DNA of 64,000 bases from Mycocentrospora acerina (lineage: Eukaryota; Ascomycota; Dothideomycetes; Pleosporales): NCBI GenBank assembly GCA_022701365.1, contig JAKUHH010000150.1:248001-312000 (forward strand), given 5' to 3'. The notes beneath the pieces were generated by a model, which made no database searches, was not told where the DNA came from, and was given only the letters and a program-made list of their open reading frames with translations. Shown here in pieces: positions 11,198 through 23,672 of this stretch. The position numbers were made by a program, and so were the translations under genes. Numbering within the stretch: the stretch's first letter is position 1; the number at the start of each line of letters is the position of its first letter.

Positions 11198-14100
11198 ATG
11201 GCTGAGCTGCCTCTGCTACCACTGGTAGTACCAGCACCTATGATAAACAGTCCACCAATTGTCAGCCCAGATCCCTCGATCTCACATCCTGCCGATTTGG
11301 ACAAATCGAACATTGCACTGATGCAAAATAAAGCTACATCCCCGCAGAAACCAGTACGCTCTGGATGCGCCATCTTCTCCACAGAGCTAGGTAAACGAGC
11401 TCCGCGTCCAATCCCAGCAGACCTGCCATTCCCACCTGTCGTTGTTCACAGTGATAACTTGCAAGGAGTGGTGCGAACTGCACGTATTTGGCGCAATAAA
11501 TACAATTTCTACACGCTATGTATCTTCCCAGACTGTGGCTGGACCATCCGCGATTTGTGGGACGAGGTTGACATTCGCGTTGAGACGCCTAACTTCTGTG
11601 AGGAAGTCTTGAAGTTCATTGCCCAGGAGAACTATCGCCTCGCAATCAATTACGCGCAAGAGTGGTCTCAGGTACACGACGATAAGCTGCCTCTCATAGG
11701 AGGTGATATGGGAGAACTCTACGATCCCGACAATCACTTAGCCATCGTCGACAAAGTATTTCTCGACAAGGAGATTGAGCATTATCCACGAACGTTCCTC
11801 TGGCATGTGCTACACATTATACGTACAAACATCATGATGATGAGTAGGACAGAGACTGCAACATCCATCGTTGAACAGGTTGCCAACAGGACCTGTCCTC
11901 TCAACTCCTCAATGGACGATAGAACACATCTCGTAACGAGAGGTACACCTGGTAATAATGGCTACAGGAGATCTTTCTCTCAAGCGTGCGGACTGACAGT
12001 ACCTCTGTCCACAATTGATGATGCAGTGCCTGCACGTACATCAACTGCCCCGTCTGGATCCCTTATGCCGTATTCGTCGCCTGGTATGTCTGCACCAATG
12101 AGTCAGTCGCACCCACCACCTCATTGCTCTCCTTTTCCTCCTCCTTCAAATGTTGCATCATCGTTGGCTCGGCGTGGTAGTGACTTGGTACATGCGGACC
12201 ATACGAGTCATGTTAAAATAGGCGGTGGGGGTAGAGATCCCATGATACACCCTACAATAGATCTACCAACGTTGCAGGTATCTAAAGTCAGACCAGGATC
12301 TCATCATGAAGGGTTTTTTTCGCACAGCCATCCAATACAGACAAGTGGATGGACCGAAAACAAACCACGAATACCTTCTAGTCCTTACGCTGGGCAACAA
12401 TCCAGCTCATATTCTGCTATACGGTCTCCTCGATTGTTCACTCCCAACGTGGAAGCAGGGCACCTAATGGCACGCCCGCTCCATATCATGCCGTCTTTCA
12501 CCTACAATCATACAATGATGCCTACAAACTCTCCCTTCCATCCCGTAATGATGCCTCAAGGACTTTTGTCCCATCATATACATGTCCAGAATCCTGTCAC
12601 TATGCATGCGACACCTTATCACCGTCAGGGCCCACAGAGCTCCCGAGTTGGATCTTTTGGAGAGATGACCAACAACCTAAACTATCCAGCCAATATGATT
12701 CAACAGCAAATGGAAACCCACGGGATGGTACCCAATCATAATAACCAATATTATCATGGAGCACTCTACGATCCATATAACGGCGCTAACGCATCTTTCA
12801 ATGGTCCATCCGATCAATCTATGGTTAGGAAGCCTCGAGAGCCAAGTTTCTCAAATCAATCTAGCCAGCTACGCAAATCTTCGGCCCCGGGTAATCGTCC
12901 AGGATACAGCGTCTACTGTGGCGACAGACAAGGAAATTTTCTCAACAAAGGATATCGTCCTATGGACTCAAAAGCGAAAGGAATCTATGAGGATGATCCG
13001 GATATTGTAAACGACTTGGAATACGGCTGTAATCAGAGGTGGATCGGCCCTAGGAACGAGAGCGTAGATGAAGTTTTTGTAGGGGATTTACCAGATGACG
13101 TTTCTGAATATGAGCTACAGCGTATGTTTGAGAATGGAGCCGGTCTCACCCCAAGTCAATTACATATTCGGCCTAATATTTACAATCCTCGTGGGCACGC
13201 ATGTGCATTTGTTGCGTAAGTCTTGCGATTTACGGCTAGAATAAAATTACTGCTAACAATTATAGATTTTCGTCTACAGCTGATGCAAAAAAGGCGCTTA
13301 ATATGTGTGACGAAAAGCGCCTTCTAAGAGGGAGAGCGGTTTCAATAACAGTTCCCAGGCGGTTCTACCAGAGACTGCTAGAGCCAGCGTTGAGCGGTGC
13401 ACTTGCGCTGAGTACCTGCAACGGTTCATCGCATAGCGGCCCGGGTAGAGAGCAGCCGACTCGAGGGCGCACACATGTATCTGCTCATGCAGAAGAGAGT
13501 ATCATGGAGGAATTGGGACGGGCCAATGGGCGTCTCATGTACTCTCCTCAGGATGCTAGAAGCGACCTGCAGAGGAAATCTGGGCAGCCACAGCAGCGAG
13601 CCGCTGTGACAAACGGGAGTCCTGAGACGAAGAAACTCAACAGACGCCAGAGCCCTCGGGTAAAAAAAGTGACAAGCAAGCCAGCAATTTCTTTAACGAG
13701 TGGAGTTGTTGACAAGGTAAAGCCAATGCACGAACGTGTGCATGACGGAAGCCCGAGTGTTGTCGATACTGCACCAACAACTGCGAATGGAGAGCCTCAA
13801 GTTAGTGTGCGAGAACCGGAGAAAGCTATCGAGGCATTGACTTTGATCGAAATCAACAATGTTTCTGTCAGAGAATCGCGCCTAACAGTGGCCTTTTCCG
13901 ATAATCACATCAAAAACGAGGTGGCTGGGGTAAGCTCGGAAGTGTTCTCAAAAGATGTCTCGAGCAACAAGCCCCTCGCCACAAGATCGCAAGCATCGTC
14001 GCAGACTGTTTGCACAACCTACAAGCTGCCTGTTTCCGTCCTCGAGGCTCGATCTCAGTCCATCTCACAGTCAACAGAAGCCGAACAGGCTCTTGCTAAG

Positions 14101-15336
14101 GTCAATATTAGTGATGTCAAAGTCGATCAGATCAAGAGTGCTGAGATTGAGGTTGTGGAACTTCAAAATTTGCAAGTGTCATCCACTGACGGCATTCGTT
14201 TTGGAGAAGCAGCTTTTGAAAAAGATCGACGGCATGAGACTAGCCACAAGCTTCAATCAGACATTTCCAGTATAGAGTTAAGCCGGGATGAATTGATGTC
14301 TGTGAATCATGGTACTGCACCGATACGTGGGGGTGTTGGGCTAACGACCGAAGGGGCATCATCATCATCAAGTGTAGTCAGCGGTTCGGAGGAGTCGATT
14401 GGAAAAACGGGCCTCACTCTCTCGTCGAGGGAAGTCGATGAGGCTATTGAGACTGGGGTTGTGTTAGAAGGCAAGATGCAAAGAAAAGAAATGTCTACCC
14501 CAAGCCCATTGGTGGAAGGGACGCTAAAGAAGAGCGGCATTCAACACACTCAGTCTTTGCACCCGTTTGCAAAACCCAACAAATCGCAGAGGCAGAAGGA
14601 GAAGGAGCAGAAGAAGAAGGAGGAAAAGAAGAAGAAAGCGGAGCAGACTGAAAAGGCCAAGGTGGAGAAAGGGTTGGGTTGGATGAAAGTCGGAGGAATA
14701 GTCAATGAAGAGGCCAAGGAGGGGCCTCGAGGTGCTATGGCAGAAATTTCCAAGGCAGATGGTCAAGAGGGAGCGAGTGGTAAGAAGAAGTGTGGGGTGA
14801 AAGGGGTGGGGAAAACGGCAAGCATTTGTAGTGGTGTGGAGGAAGCGGTGGCTGAAGAGGTAAAAGTTGAGGTCTTGACGAGGGCAGGTGCAAGGCAGAG
14901 TAGTATTTTATCGACAGGTTTGGGTGTTGTGGGATGCTCTGAGCAAGGCAGGCAGGAAGGTTGTGACGAAGGGGAGGAATTGAAGAAGAAGTCGAAGAAG
15001 TCGAAGAAGAGGAGCAAGAAGAAGAGGAGCAAGAAGGCGAAGCAAGCAGATGGTGATGATTGTGAAGAGAGTGAATCGGGAGGGGAAGTAGTGGATGGGG
15101 TGGATGGGGTGGATGGGGTGGTTGACCCATTTAAGCAGCAGGTGCGGTACATTGAGGCGATGAAGAAGGCGACCAGGGACAAGGAGCACTACTTTTTCAG
15201 GAGTAATGCAGAGGCGGGTGATTGTGCAGAGGCGGGTGAAGGGATGGAAGGGAGGATGCAGTCGATTGAGGATTATGTGATTGAGAAGAAGAAGGGGAAA
15301 TTGGCAGGAAAGAGGGATTTGGGCGAGGCTGTTTGA
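11198..15336 (+). CDS. large RRM-domain RNA-binding protein, lysine-rich tail
   Basis: Two exons, 11198-13215 and 13266-15336, give 1362 aa; the 50-nt intron has a GTAAGT donor and a TGCTAAC branch site and interrupts the RRM itself. The first 250 residues hold a compact, ordered-looking region (about residues 65-220, containing GVVRTARIWRNKYNFYTLCI) that I do not recognise. Residues 250-620 are disordered and rich in Ser, Pro, His and Met. The RRM lies at about 624-705, with RNP2 VFVGDLP and RNP1 GHACAFVAF. The remaining 650 residues are disordered and end in two lysine blocks (about 1095-1125 and 1245-1275) and an acidic patch. It is probably a nuclear or cytoplasmic mRNA-binding protein; no target can be inferred. 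Confidence 0.82.
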
Positions 15337-15654
15337 TGAAGAGGATTGATGGGTGGAGGGGTGGCAACAAGAAGAGGACAAGGGGGAGTGGAGAGTATGG
15401 AGAGTTGAAATGGACACGTGATGGTGTTGTAGTTTGTTTTGCAGTTGATTGTAACGTGATGTAATTTGATGTCATGTGATCCAAGGTAATGTGATGTGGT
15501 GTGGGTGTGTGGTGCAGCAGCAAGCATGGGGGGATATTGTTTTGGAGGGTGCTTGAGTGTAGGTGTGGAGAGGGGGCATGTTTTGGGGGGCATGTTTTGG
15601 GGGGCAGATTAGGCAGTAAAGGCGAATGCGGGGGTGTCTCGTGCATATACATAT

Positions 15655-15694
<40 letters not shown>

Positions 15695-16788
15695 AAGGAG
15701 AGTGATTTGTGGTAGCGATAAGAGGTGTACTGAAAGAAAGGGTTGCACGGCATCATGTGCCGAGAAGAGGAAGGGGAAGGACAAAGACAAAGACAAGGTC
15801 AAGGTCAAGGTCAAGGACAAGGACAAGGACAAGGAGAGCCAACACTGGATGCAAGCAGCACGACGACACATGCAGTGTTTGTGTGATGGTGGCGAGCATC
15901 TACGCACTTGGTACGACCACCTATCATCACCATCCATCAAACACGACCTGTTGCATGCCTCCCCACGCGCCGACGACGGGGGTGTCTGCTTCCGAGGGCG
16001 CGCGCGTGGGGAAGTCGACAAGCGCGGAGAAGGCCAGGGCCAGAGCGGGCGTTGCTTTTCATTTCCTTTTTTGTTGAATGGGCTGTCGGTGATTTGGGCG
16101 GTGAGATGCACGAGGCTGGACGTCAGCAGCAGGGCAGGGCAGGGCAAGGCAGGACAGGGCAAGACGGCTGTGCAGACGGGCAGGCCGAGGAAGGGACGAG
16201 GATGCAGCAGCAGCAGTAGTAGCAGCAGCAGCAGCAGCAGTAAGCATCCATGGCCAGAGCACATGGACTCGTCGGCTGGCTGGCTGGCTGGCTGGGGAGC
16301 GGCGACCTGGCGCTGGGCGGGCACGGGCACGGATGCCGACACGGGCTCGGGGCGATGCGAGGCCCAGGTGCGGCTAGTGGCAGCGGGCAGCTCCAACGAC
16401 ATGTCTCTGCGTCCATGCTCCAGTGCACTGCAATGTAGAACGCTGGTGCTGCCTGCCTGTCTGCCTGCCTGCCTGCCCGCCCGTCCGCCAACACGACGAC
16501 GACGCCGCCGCCGCCGCCTGCCCGTTGTGAATCCCGCCGTGCCCGCTGAACCTGCCCTCTTTGCTCTGCTCTGCTCCCTCCGCCCCCTCCCCTCCCTCGG
16601 CCGGCCCGTGTATCCCAATGTCTGATAGCAGAGCCCCGCGTGCAACAGCATCCGGGAGCTCGTCGTCGCCCGCCCGCCGCTGCCGCCAGCACGTCGCACA
16701 CGCCCACGCCCACGCCCACGCCCACGCCCGCGCCCACGCCCCCGTCCCCGTCCACGTCCACGCACGCGCCCCCGCCGTCTGAGCTGCC
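15337..16788. repeat. low-complexity promoter region with several microsatellites
   Basis: The gap between the RRM gene and the RasGEF gene is packed with simple repeats: (GT)n at 15661-15692, a hexamer AAGGAC/AAGGTC array at 15777-15836, (CAG)n at 16202-16241, (GGCT)n at 16273-16295, a CTGC-type run at 16450-16484 and a CCCACG array at 16691-16742. Long open frames across it encode only Arg-Gly, Ser or His-Ala runs and are repeat artefacts. The 3' half is very GC-rich and ends in the leader of the RasGEF gene. Confidence 0.8.
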
Positions 16789-19700
16789 ATGTCTGGCTCG
16801 GCTGGCCCGAAGACGAGCAGGACTGCGGCGCCGACAATGTCCCCGCCCTCGAGGCGCGGCGAAAAGGCCATGAGCGCGCAGAGCATGCAGTCGCTGCGCG
16901 GCGGAGCTGCCCACAGCGCCGCCGCCGCCCCGTTGCGCCCAGGGCTCAAGTCGCGCGCCTACTCGGTGCCCGTGATGCCGCAGACGCCTGGCGCCGCCAC
17001 CACCGCCGCCGAGGGCAGCGACGCCGACGACGAGCACCCGGACGGCGAGGAGATTGTCGACGACGCCTTCTTCCAGCGCTACCACTTCCCCGAGCCCGTC
17101 GACTACGCCCACGAGGACGGCTCCGAGAGCTCAGAGAACACCGAGGGGCCCTTGTCGCCCTCGCACGCCAAGCTCGATGCGGCTGCCGGCCAGCGCTCCT
17201 CGTCACCCTCGACATGCGTAAGTCTTGTCCTGTTGTATCCTGTTGTATCCTGCTGTATCCTACTACATCCTACCACATCCTACCACATCCTACCACATCC
17301 TACCACATCCTATCCCATCATGTCCTACCATGTCCTACCATGCCATATCCCAGTCACTAACGTGCCACACAGTCTGGGAGCAGCGACTCGCGTCCCGTGA
17401 TCCAGGACATCAACATTGCCGTCTTGGGCGCGCGTGGCACGGGCAAGTCGTCGTTTGTGCGCCGCGCCCTGGGCCTGCCCGAGACGACGGCCGCGGCCAT
17501 GTGCTCGCGCAAGTGGTCCATTGACGACACGCCCTACATGGTCCGCCTGCTGGAGATTGACTTCAACGACGTGCACATTAGCGAGCGCAACACGCTCAAG
17601 TTCCCCGACACAATCGACGATTTGGCCACGCCACGCATCGACGGCGCCGTCACCATCTACGACGTCACCAAGCAGGAGTCGGTCAAAAAAGTGCCCGAGA
17701 TGCTTTACATTCTGTCCAAAACCAGCCTCCCCTTTGTCCTCGTCGCCTGCAAGTGCGATCAGCATCCCGCCCACCGCGAAGTGGACCCCGCAGTTGTCGG
17801 CCAAAAAGCAAAGTCGTTCCTCGGAGACGTGGGCGTGTTCCAGACTTCCGAGGCCTCGCTGGACACGTACCAGGCCTGTCTGTCGGCCATTACCCGCGGA
17901 GCCATTGCCGCCAGACGACCCCGCTCACAAGCTTCCATGGCGCGTCGGCGCGCAAACAGCTCAGAGGTGCGCTCCATCCACCAAAAGGACCTGTGGGCAC
18001 GGAAGCACGAGCGCGCTAGCTCGGAGATCTCGACGAGGTACAGACGCGGCTCCGGTGACGTCAAGAGTCGCCGGTACCCGCCAAGCGACTCGAACAAGAC
18101 CTTTTTCAACGCAGACGAATCGCCGGGATACGACTCAGAGGAGTCAGACGATCAGGGCTCGGATGCAGGCCAGAGTTTTGTGTCGGTGAAGCCGTCTGAT
18201 GAAAACGGCTACACGTTCAACCAGCTCGTCGACCGTCTACTCGCGCAGCCCATGTCCAAGAACGACACAAAGTTTGTGTCCATTTTCCTCGCTCTCTATC
18301 GCAGGTTTGCAACACCGGGTCAACTGCTCGAGGCAATACTGAAACGCTTCGAGGCTTTTGGCGAAGAAACGGGGTTGCAAATGCTCCGCATCATTGCTCA
18401 ACTTCGCTACCTGACCGTGCTCCACCAATGGGTGGCCTACTATCCAGGCGACTTTGCTTATCCCACAACACGCAGACTTGTTCGGAGATTTGCAACCTCC
18501 CTGACGGCAAATCGCGAGTTCTCGGTAGCAGCGACTGAAATCCTTCGGGACCTTGAAATGGTCACCGAGGACGACGATACCGAGTGGGCGTGCAGCGATC
18601 GACAGCGAGCACACGCCGACCAGACGCCGAAATTTCACAATAGTGTTCTCGACGAGGATTCCGAAGACGACGAGTTCTCAAGGGCCTCGGGGCACAAGTC
18701 GGTTTCTTCGGGCCACTTCTCCATTGCTCGCAGTAGCATGACGGATGGATCAAGAACAACACAATCTACGGCTAATTCAATGGGCATGTCTCAGTCTCTA
18801 ATTACTCTAGTGGAGAGGAATGAAAGGTTGGCCCGGCAGTTGGAGCCAAACCCCATCAAGGCGCTGTCAAAGATCCAATGGCACCAGCTCTTGAGCGAGT
18901 CTGAAGAAGCAATTGCAAAAGAGCTTACGCGTATCGACAGCATCATGTTCTCCTCTGTGCGACCACGAGATTTAGTGCGCCATGTCAGCTTGAACACAGA
19001 AGAGAAGAAGAGGTGCAAGAACTTGGAAAACGTGACGCGTATGACGGAGCATTTTAACCACATTGCCTACCTCGTCACAAATTACATTCTCCTACGCGAG
19101 AAACCAAAACATCGTGCTCTGATGCTGGAAAAGTGGATGAAGGTTGCCCGACAACTGCGCAAACTAAACAACTACAATTCTCTCGGGGCAGTCCTCGCAG
19201 GCATCAAAGGAACAGCCGTTCATCGCCTAATCGCAACGCGCGACCTCGTCCCTGAATCATCAACCCACGACTTTATGAAACTCGATATCCTCATGGGCCC
19301 GCAAAAGTCACACTTTGCATACCGCCTAGCCTGGGACAACAGCCCCGGCGAACGCATCCCTTATATCCCTCTCCACCGCCGCGACCTCGTCTCGGCCTCT
19401 GAGGGCAATTCAACATTCCTCAGCGATAAACCAAAAGTCACCCAACCCTTTACCCCACATCCAGGCGTCAGCGTATTTCAAGGCCCACCCGGCAGCAGAG
19501 ATAGCCGGGAAGCACCACCTAGCGGTATTGTGGGCCGAGAGCGCATCAACTGGCGGAAATTCGAGATTATGGGCGAGGTCATTGTGGGCATGCAGCGCGC
19601 GCAGGGCACGCCGTATCCAAATTGGAACAAGTGCGAGGAAATCCGGACTCTGATTTTGGACGTCAAGATCCTCAAGGATGATGATGTGAGTTTTTTTTTT

Positions 19701-19865
19701 TAGCTTTTTTTTTGAACCGACGTTGCCCGCGTTTTCTCAATGAAAAGAGTAAGATTAGATTGCTGACGAGAAACATTACAGGACCTGTACGATCGCAGCA
19801 CGCATCTTGAAGCCCCCGGTGCAAATGATAAGGGGAGAATCGCTAGATGGCTTGAGAAGCGTTAG
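16789..19865 (+). CDS. Ras-like domain fused to Ras guanine-nucleotide exchange factor
   Basis: Three exons, 16789-17217, 17373-19685 and 19782-19865, give 941 aa. Residues 1-143 are disordered. A Ras-like domain follows (about 155-310) with P-loop GARGTGKSS. The DxxG switch is not intact (IDFNDV) and the NKxD motif reads CKCD, so nucleotide hydrolysis is doubtful. A Ser/Arg-rich linker leads to a RasGEF N-terminal (REM) domain (about 420-530: NGYTFNQLVDRLLAQP, IFLALYRRFATP). The CDC25 catalytic domain occupies about 640-915, with RIDSIMFSSVRPRDLVRH, TEHFNHIAYLVTNYIL and LRKLNNYNSLGAVLAGI. It should activate a Ras- or Rap-type GTPase at membranes. The last 27 residues come from a small third exon; without splicing, the frame runs into a T-rich intron. 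Intron 1 carries a short tandem repeat. Confidence 0.9.
17225..17340 (+). repeat. decamer tandem repeat inside RasGEF intron 1
   Basis: The 155-nt first intron is filled with imperfect copies of TCCTACCACA and the related TCCTGTTGTA unit; at least eight are visible. Donor, CTAAC branch site and CACAG acceptor lie outside the array. Confidence 0.85.
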
Positions 19866-22090
19866 TGTTACCTTGCCCGTTTTTTTTTTCTGCAATACCC
19901 ACCACCACCACCATCCCCCTTTGCACCACCTACACATATTACCATACATACCACACACACACATACACACTCACTCAAACATTTTTGCTCCACCAAAAAA
20001 AATCAACGAGATTGGTTTGCTGAGCGTTTTTGTTGCGTGCTAGCCCGCCTGAGCCTACCACACACGCAGTCTTCGCAACACCATTACCACGCTTCCTCAG
20101 CAGCGGCAGGCGGAACCTATATACCCTATTGAGATTTATTTATTTTTTAAACTTTTCACTTTTTCGGATTTTTTTTGGGGGGGCAATTGGGTTTGGGGGT
20201 GGGGGGAGACTTGTTCTGGAGCAAATGGGAAATGAGGGGAGGGAAGGCAAGGCAAGGCAAGGAAAGGGAAGAGAAGAAATGGAGATGAGGATTTTTTTTA
20301 AAGAAGAGAAATTGTCTAAAGGGGGGGGGGTGATGGTTATTTGCCTCACTTACTTTACTTACCTACTACGAGGGGCTCGTGGGGTGGGGTGGGGGTTGGG
20401 TTATATTACTATTATTTTCATTTTTCACTTTTTTTTTATTACTACTACTACCTATTTTTATAAATTTTATATTATAACTATGTATCCAGTTTTTTTTGTT
20501 AATTTTTTTTTCACATTTATATTAATTATGTATATGTAGATATATTCTTGAGATTGTTCATTTACCCTTTTTTTCTTCTCTCCATCTCCTGTTTTTCGGA
20601 CTTGTATGTGGTACTTTTTTTTTCTTCTTCTTCTTCTTCTTCTTTTTCTTCTTCTTCTTCTTCTTCTTCTTCTTCTTCTTCTTCTTCTTTTTCTCTTTCA
20701 TGTGGGAGTGGGTGGTGGGGGGGAAATGGCGGAAGGGGAAAAGGGGAGAGAGGAATGGGAGAGAGAGAGAGAGAAGAGTCAAAGTGATAGTTGTCTATTT
20801 ATCTATTTATCTTTTGGAAGAAAAAAAACAAAAAAAAACCTATAGCTTCCTTCTTATCACCATCATCATCGTCTTTTTTTACTGTAGTCATTACTCTGGT
20901 GTTTTATTGGTCGATTTGCTTGCTTGCTTGCTTGCTTACTTTTCCTCTCTTGGTTCTTTCCTCCCTGTCTGCATGGTAGTAAAGGGGTCAAGGCAGTGAA
21001 AATGGAGTTTGAAGAGAGGGGAATCAAAAGTAGAGAAGTGGAGAGGAGAAGAGAGGAGAGGAGAGGAGAGGAGTTGAGATGGAAATTTTTTTAAAGAAAA
21101 AACAACTTGGTCGTTCTACCTTATACATTATCCTAGCAAAGTGTTAAATTAATAAAAGTAACTAGGGATCTATTTTACATGTTTTATATACAAATATATG
21201 TGTAGGATTGTTAAGTTTAGTATTTTTCTAGAAATTGTAAATTTTTTTACTTCGTATCAGAAGTATGTCAGATATATCACTACAGCGAGTATGCAACGTA
21301 TTGTGTAGTCGTTCAGAAACTAGATGTTCCTCGCTTGTTGATGTAGTAGTAGGAGTAGTAGTAGTAGTGTTAGAATAGAAGTAGAAATTCTTTCCTCCAT
21401 TTGTTTCCCCTACTACTTACTCTACCACATCTATTCATCTGTAGGCTTGCTTGTGTGGGTGCAACAAAACAAAACAAATCAAAACAAAATGAATCAAGTA
21501 AACGGTTCATCAGCGGATGGAGGAGGTAGAGGAAGAAGAAAAAAAGTAACAGCCATATAATTATGTCACATACAAAGCAACCTACCTAGTAAGAAGGGGT
21601 TTTTTCTCTCCCATATAATAACGAATTGCTAGGCTTGATCGGAGAAGATATAAAGTTGGCACATATATACACACACATATATATATATGTATAAAGTTCT
21701 GCAGGACAAAGTCGTACGTGGGTAGCGACGGGGCACTAAAACGGACTATTCTTTTGACTCGTAAAGTCCAAGTCCAAGTGTAAATACAAAGCAAAGGCGT
21801 AGTGTGTATTGAAATGGATATGAGAATCAAAGAAAAAGGTAAAGTCGAAATGCAATAAGATCAGGTAAGCCCGTCAAGCCTAGTCTTTTAACCCCCTCCC
21901 CAAGACACAATAGAAAATGATAACAACAAGACATGAAAAGGTTTTTCATCACCATAGAGAAAGAAAGAAAAAACGCCATCGCTATATTGTAATCCACACT
22001 CCAATCTCTCAATCCTCTACCCTCTTATACTTCCACTCTTCTAGTTTTCCATTTCATTCCGTTCCTCTCATCCGTTCCATCATAGGTAGA
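19866..22090. other. convergent 3' region, low-complexity, AT-rich
   Basis: The RasGEF gene and the fibroin-3-like gene point at each other across this 2.2-kb gap. It holds homopolymer T and G runs, a long (CTT)n array at 20623-20697, a GAGAG(G)A array near 21041-21075 and AT-rich DNA. No gene is supported; the Phe/Leu/Ser-only frames over the CTT array are repeat artefacts. Confidence 0.7.
20623..20697 (+). repeat. (CTT)n microsatellite
   Basis: A nearly uninterrupted CTT run of about 75 bp, with a few T-run interruptions, lies in the convergent 3' region. Confidence 0.95.
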
Positions 22091-23672
22091 TTATATGTCG
22101 CGGTACGTCCCATCAACTGCCTTTCTGGTTACACCAGAGTACTGTTGTTGCGGTGGGGACTGGGCAGGTAGCTCCACAGGCTGAAACGCCTGGTACGTCT
22201 GCTGGCCGGGATACGATGTCGGCGAGTCAGAGGTGTACGATTGCTGGCCTGGGTAGGCGGGCGTGTTGGAGCGGGAGGGTTGTTGGGGGAGCGAAGGCGC
22301 TTGCGAGTATTCGGAGGGGGAGGCGGGAGTGTAGGAGCGTTGGGGAGGTTGTTGGAATTGTTGTTGCTGTTGCTGTTGGGAGGGGTAGCCTGGCGTGTTG
22401 GAGCGTGGGAGGGCTTGTGCGTAGCCTGGTGTTGTGGAGCGAAGGGGCTGGGATTGTGTGTAGTCATTTGTAGCGTACGATGGGGGTGCTGGGGAGGCGT
22501 AGCGGTTGGGCTCGGAATATGACGAGTCGAGCTCGTAGTGGTCGGATTGAGGGTATGTCTGGGCGGGGGATTGGCGGCCGTAGGGCTGTTGCTGCTGGGC
22601 GTAAAGTTGTTGGGGTTGTTGAGGTTGGTTGTATGTCTGATGTATTTGAGCATACGGTTGCTGGTTTTGTGCGTAGTTGTCGCCAACTTCGTAAACCGGT
22701 GAGACATCCCTAGCAGGAGACCCTCGACGGTAGTCATCCTGCTGGGCGTATGGTATATTTTGTGGATCCGGGCTGTTTCTCTGCGGCGCGGCACTTACGA
22801 AAGATTCGTTATGATATCCGGGGGCGTGGTTGTGGTTTTCCTGGAAAGGCGACACAGGGGACAGCGGGCCTGGTGCTGGCGACCGTCTTGCTGCACCTGC
22901 ACCCAATGCTGCTCCTGCTCCTGCTCCTACTCCAGCCCCTACTCCAGCTCCCACTCCTACAGAGTTATTTGTTACACTGCCGTTGTAATTTAACCGGTCC
23001 ATTTCCATATCCCCCCTCTTCTCTGGCACGACCATCTCTTCTACCTCGACCTGCACGCTCCTCGCCTCCTTCCAGCTCGGCATGGCAGGTAGTGCATCCT
23101 CATTCACTGGCTTATTCGGCGTGCTAGCATCAAAGGTAGCAAACTGTGGATTCGTCTGTGAGTTGAACGCCGGCGCGGCATGCGATCGGTACTGCTGGTC
23201 GACGGGATAGGGGTTCATTGGCGGGGGCGGCGGAGCAGCAGCATGCGCCTGGGCGTATGGGTTCGCCGCGTAGGGGTTCGCCGCGTGTGGATTGCCAGCA
23301 TACGGCGGCGCAGGGTATCCAGTGGGGTATGCGGGTGTTGGTTCGCTCGTCATGCGTTCATGACCAGACTTGGACTTGCGCCCCCCTCCGCCACAGCCTC
23401 CGCAGCACCGGAAACAACAACATACGCACTCGACGCCGCAGCAAATGCATCGTGCCAGACAGATTATTACCGACAGCGCAATGAGGCCGCCGATTATTAT
23501 GCCAACTATGACGGGCCACCTGCGTAGTGTGAGTCTTTGATTGTGCGCGGTGGCGGGACCGGGGCTGGGTGGGGACTGACTTGCAATATGCTTTTGCCAT
23601 GCAGTTGTCCCATGACGAGAGCGTTGTTTTGATGTCCGTGAACGGGTCACGAGGCGCAAGGAAGGGACGCAT
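22091..23672 (-). CDS. fibroin-3-type single-pass membrane protein
   Basis: Two exons, 23581-23672 and 22091-23519 (read on the minus strand), give 506 aa. The 61-nt intron (GTCAGT donor, GCAG acceptor) joins SSWDNCMAKAYCK to WPVIVGIIIGG; that junction is conserved in this fungal family, so I prefer the ATG at 23672 over the longer unspliced frame. Residues about 31-50 form one transmembrane helix, followed at once by a Cys-rich stretch (CICCGVECVCCCFRCCGGC) suited to palmitoylation. The cytosolic remainder is disordered, rich in Pro, Gln, Tyr and Ser, with a Gly/Ala/Val repeat and a poly-Gln run. It ends in the family-typical SGVTRKAVDGTYRDI. These are called fibroin-3 related proteins in fungal annotations; the function is unknown. 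Confidence 0.82.

Noticed and set aside
15197..17400. Very long overlapping frames on both strands (up to about 550 codons)
   Set aside because: They encode Arg-Gly, Ser, His-Thr or Leu runs from GT, CAG, CCCACG and CT repeats, or are antisense shadows of the RRM and RasGEF exons.
20558..20782. Poly-Lys minus-strand frame
   Set aside because: It is pure translation of the (CTT)n microsatellite.
22129..22794. 221-codon frame antiparallel in phase to the fibroin-3-like gene
   Set aside because: It is an alternative frame of the repetitive Pro/Gln coding region, without its own start context or domain.
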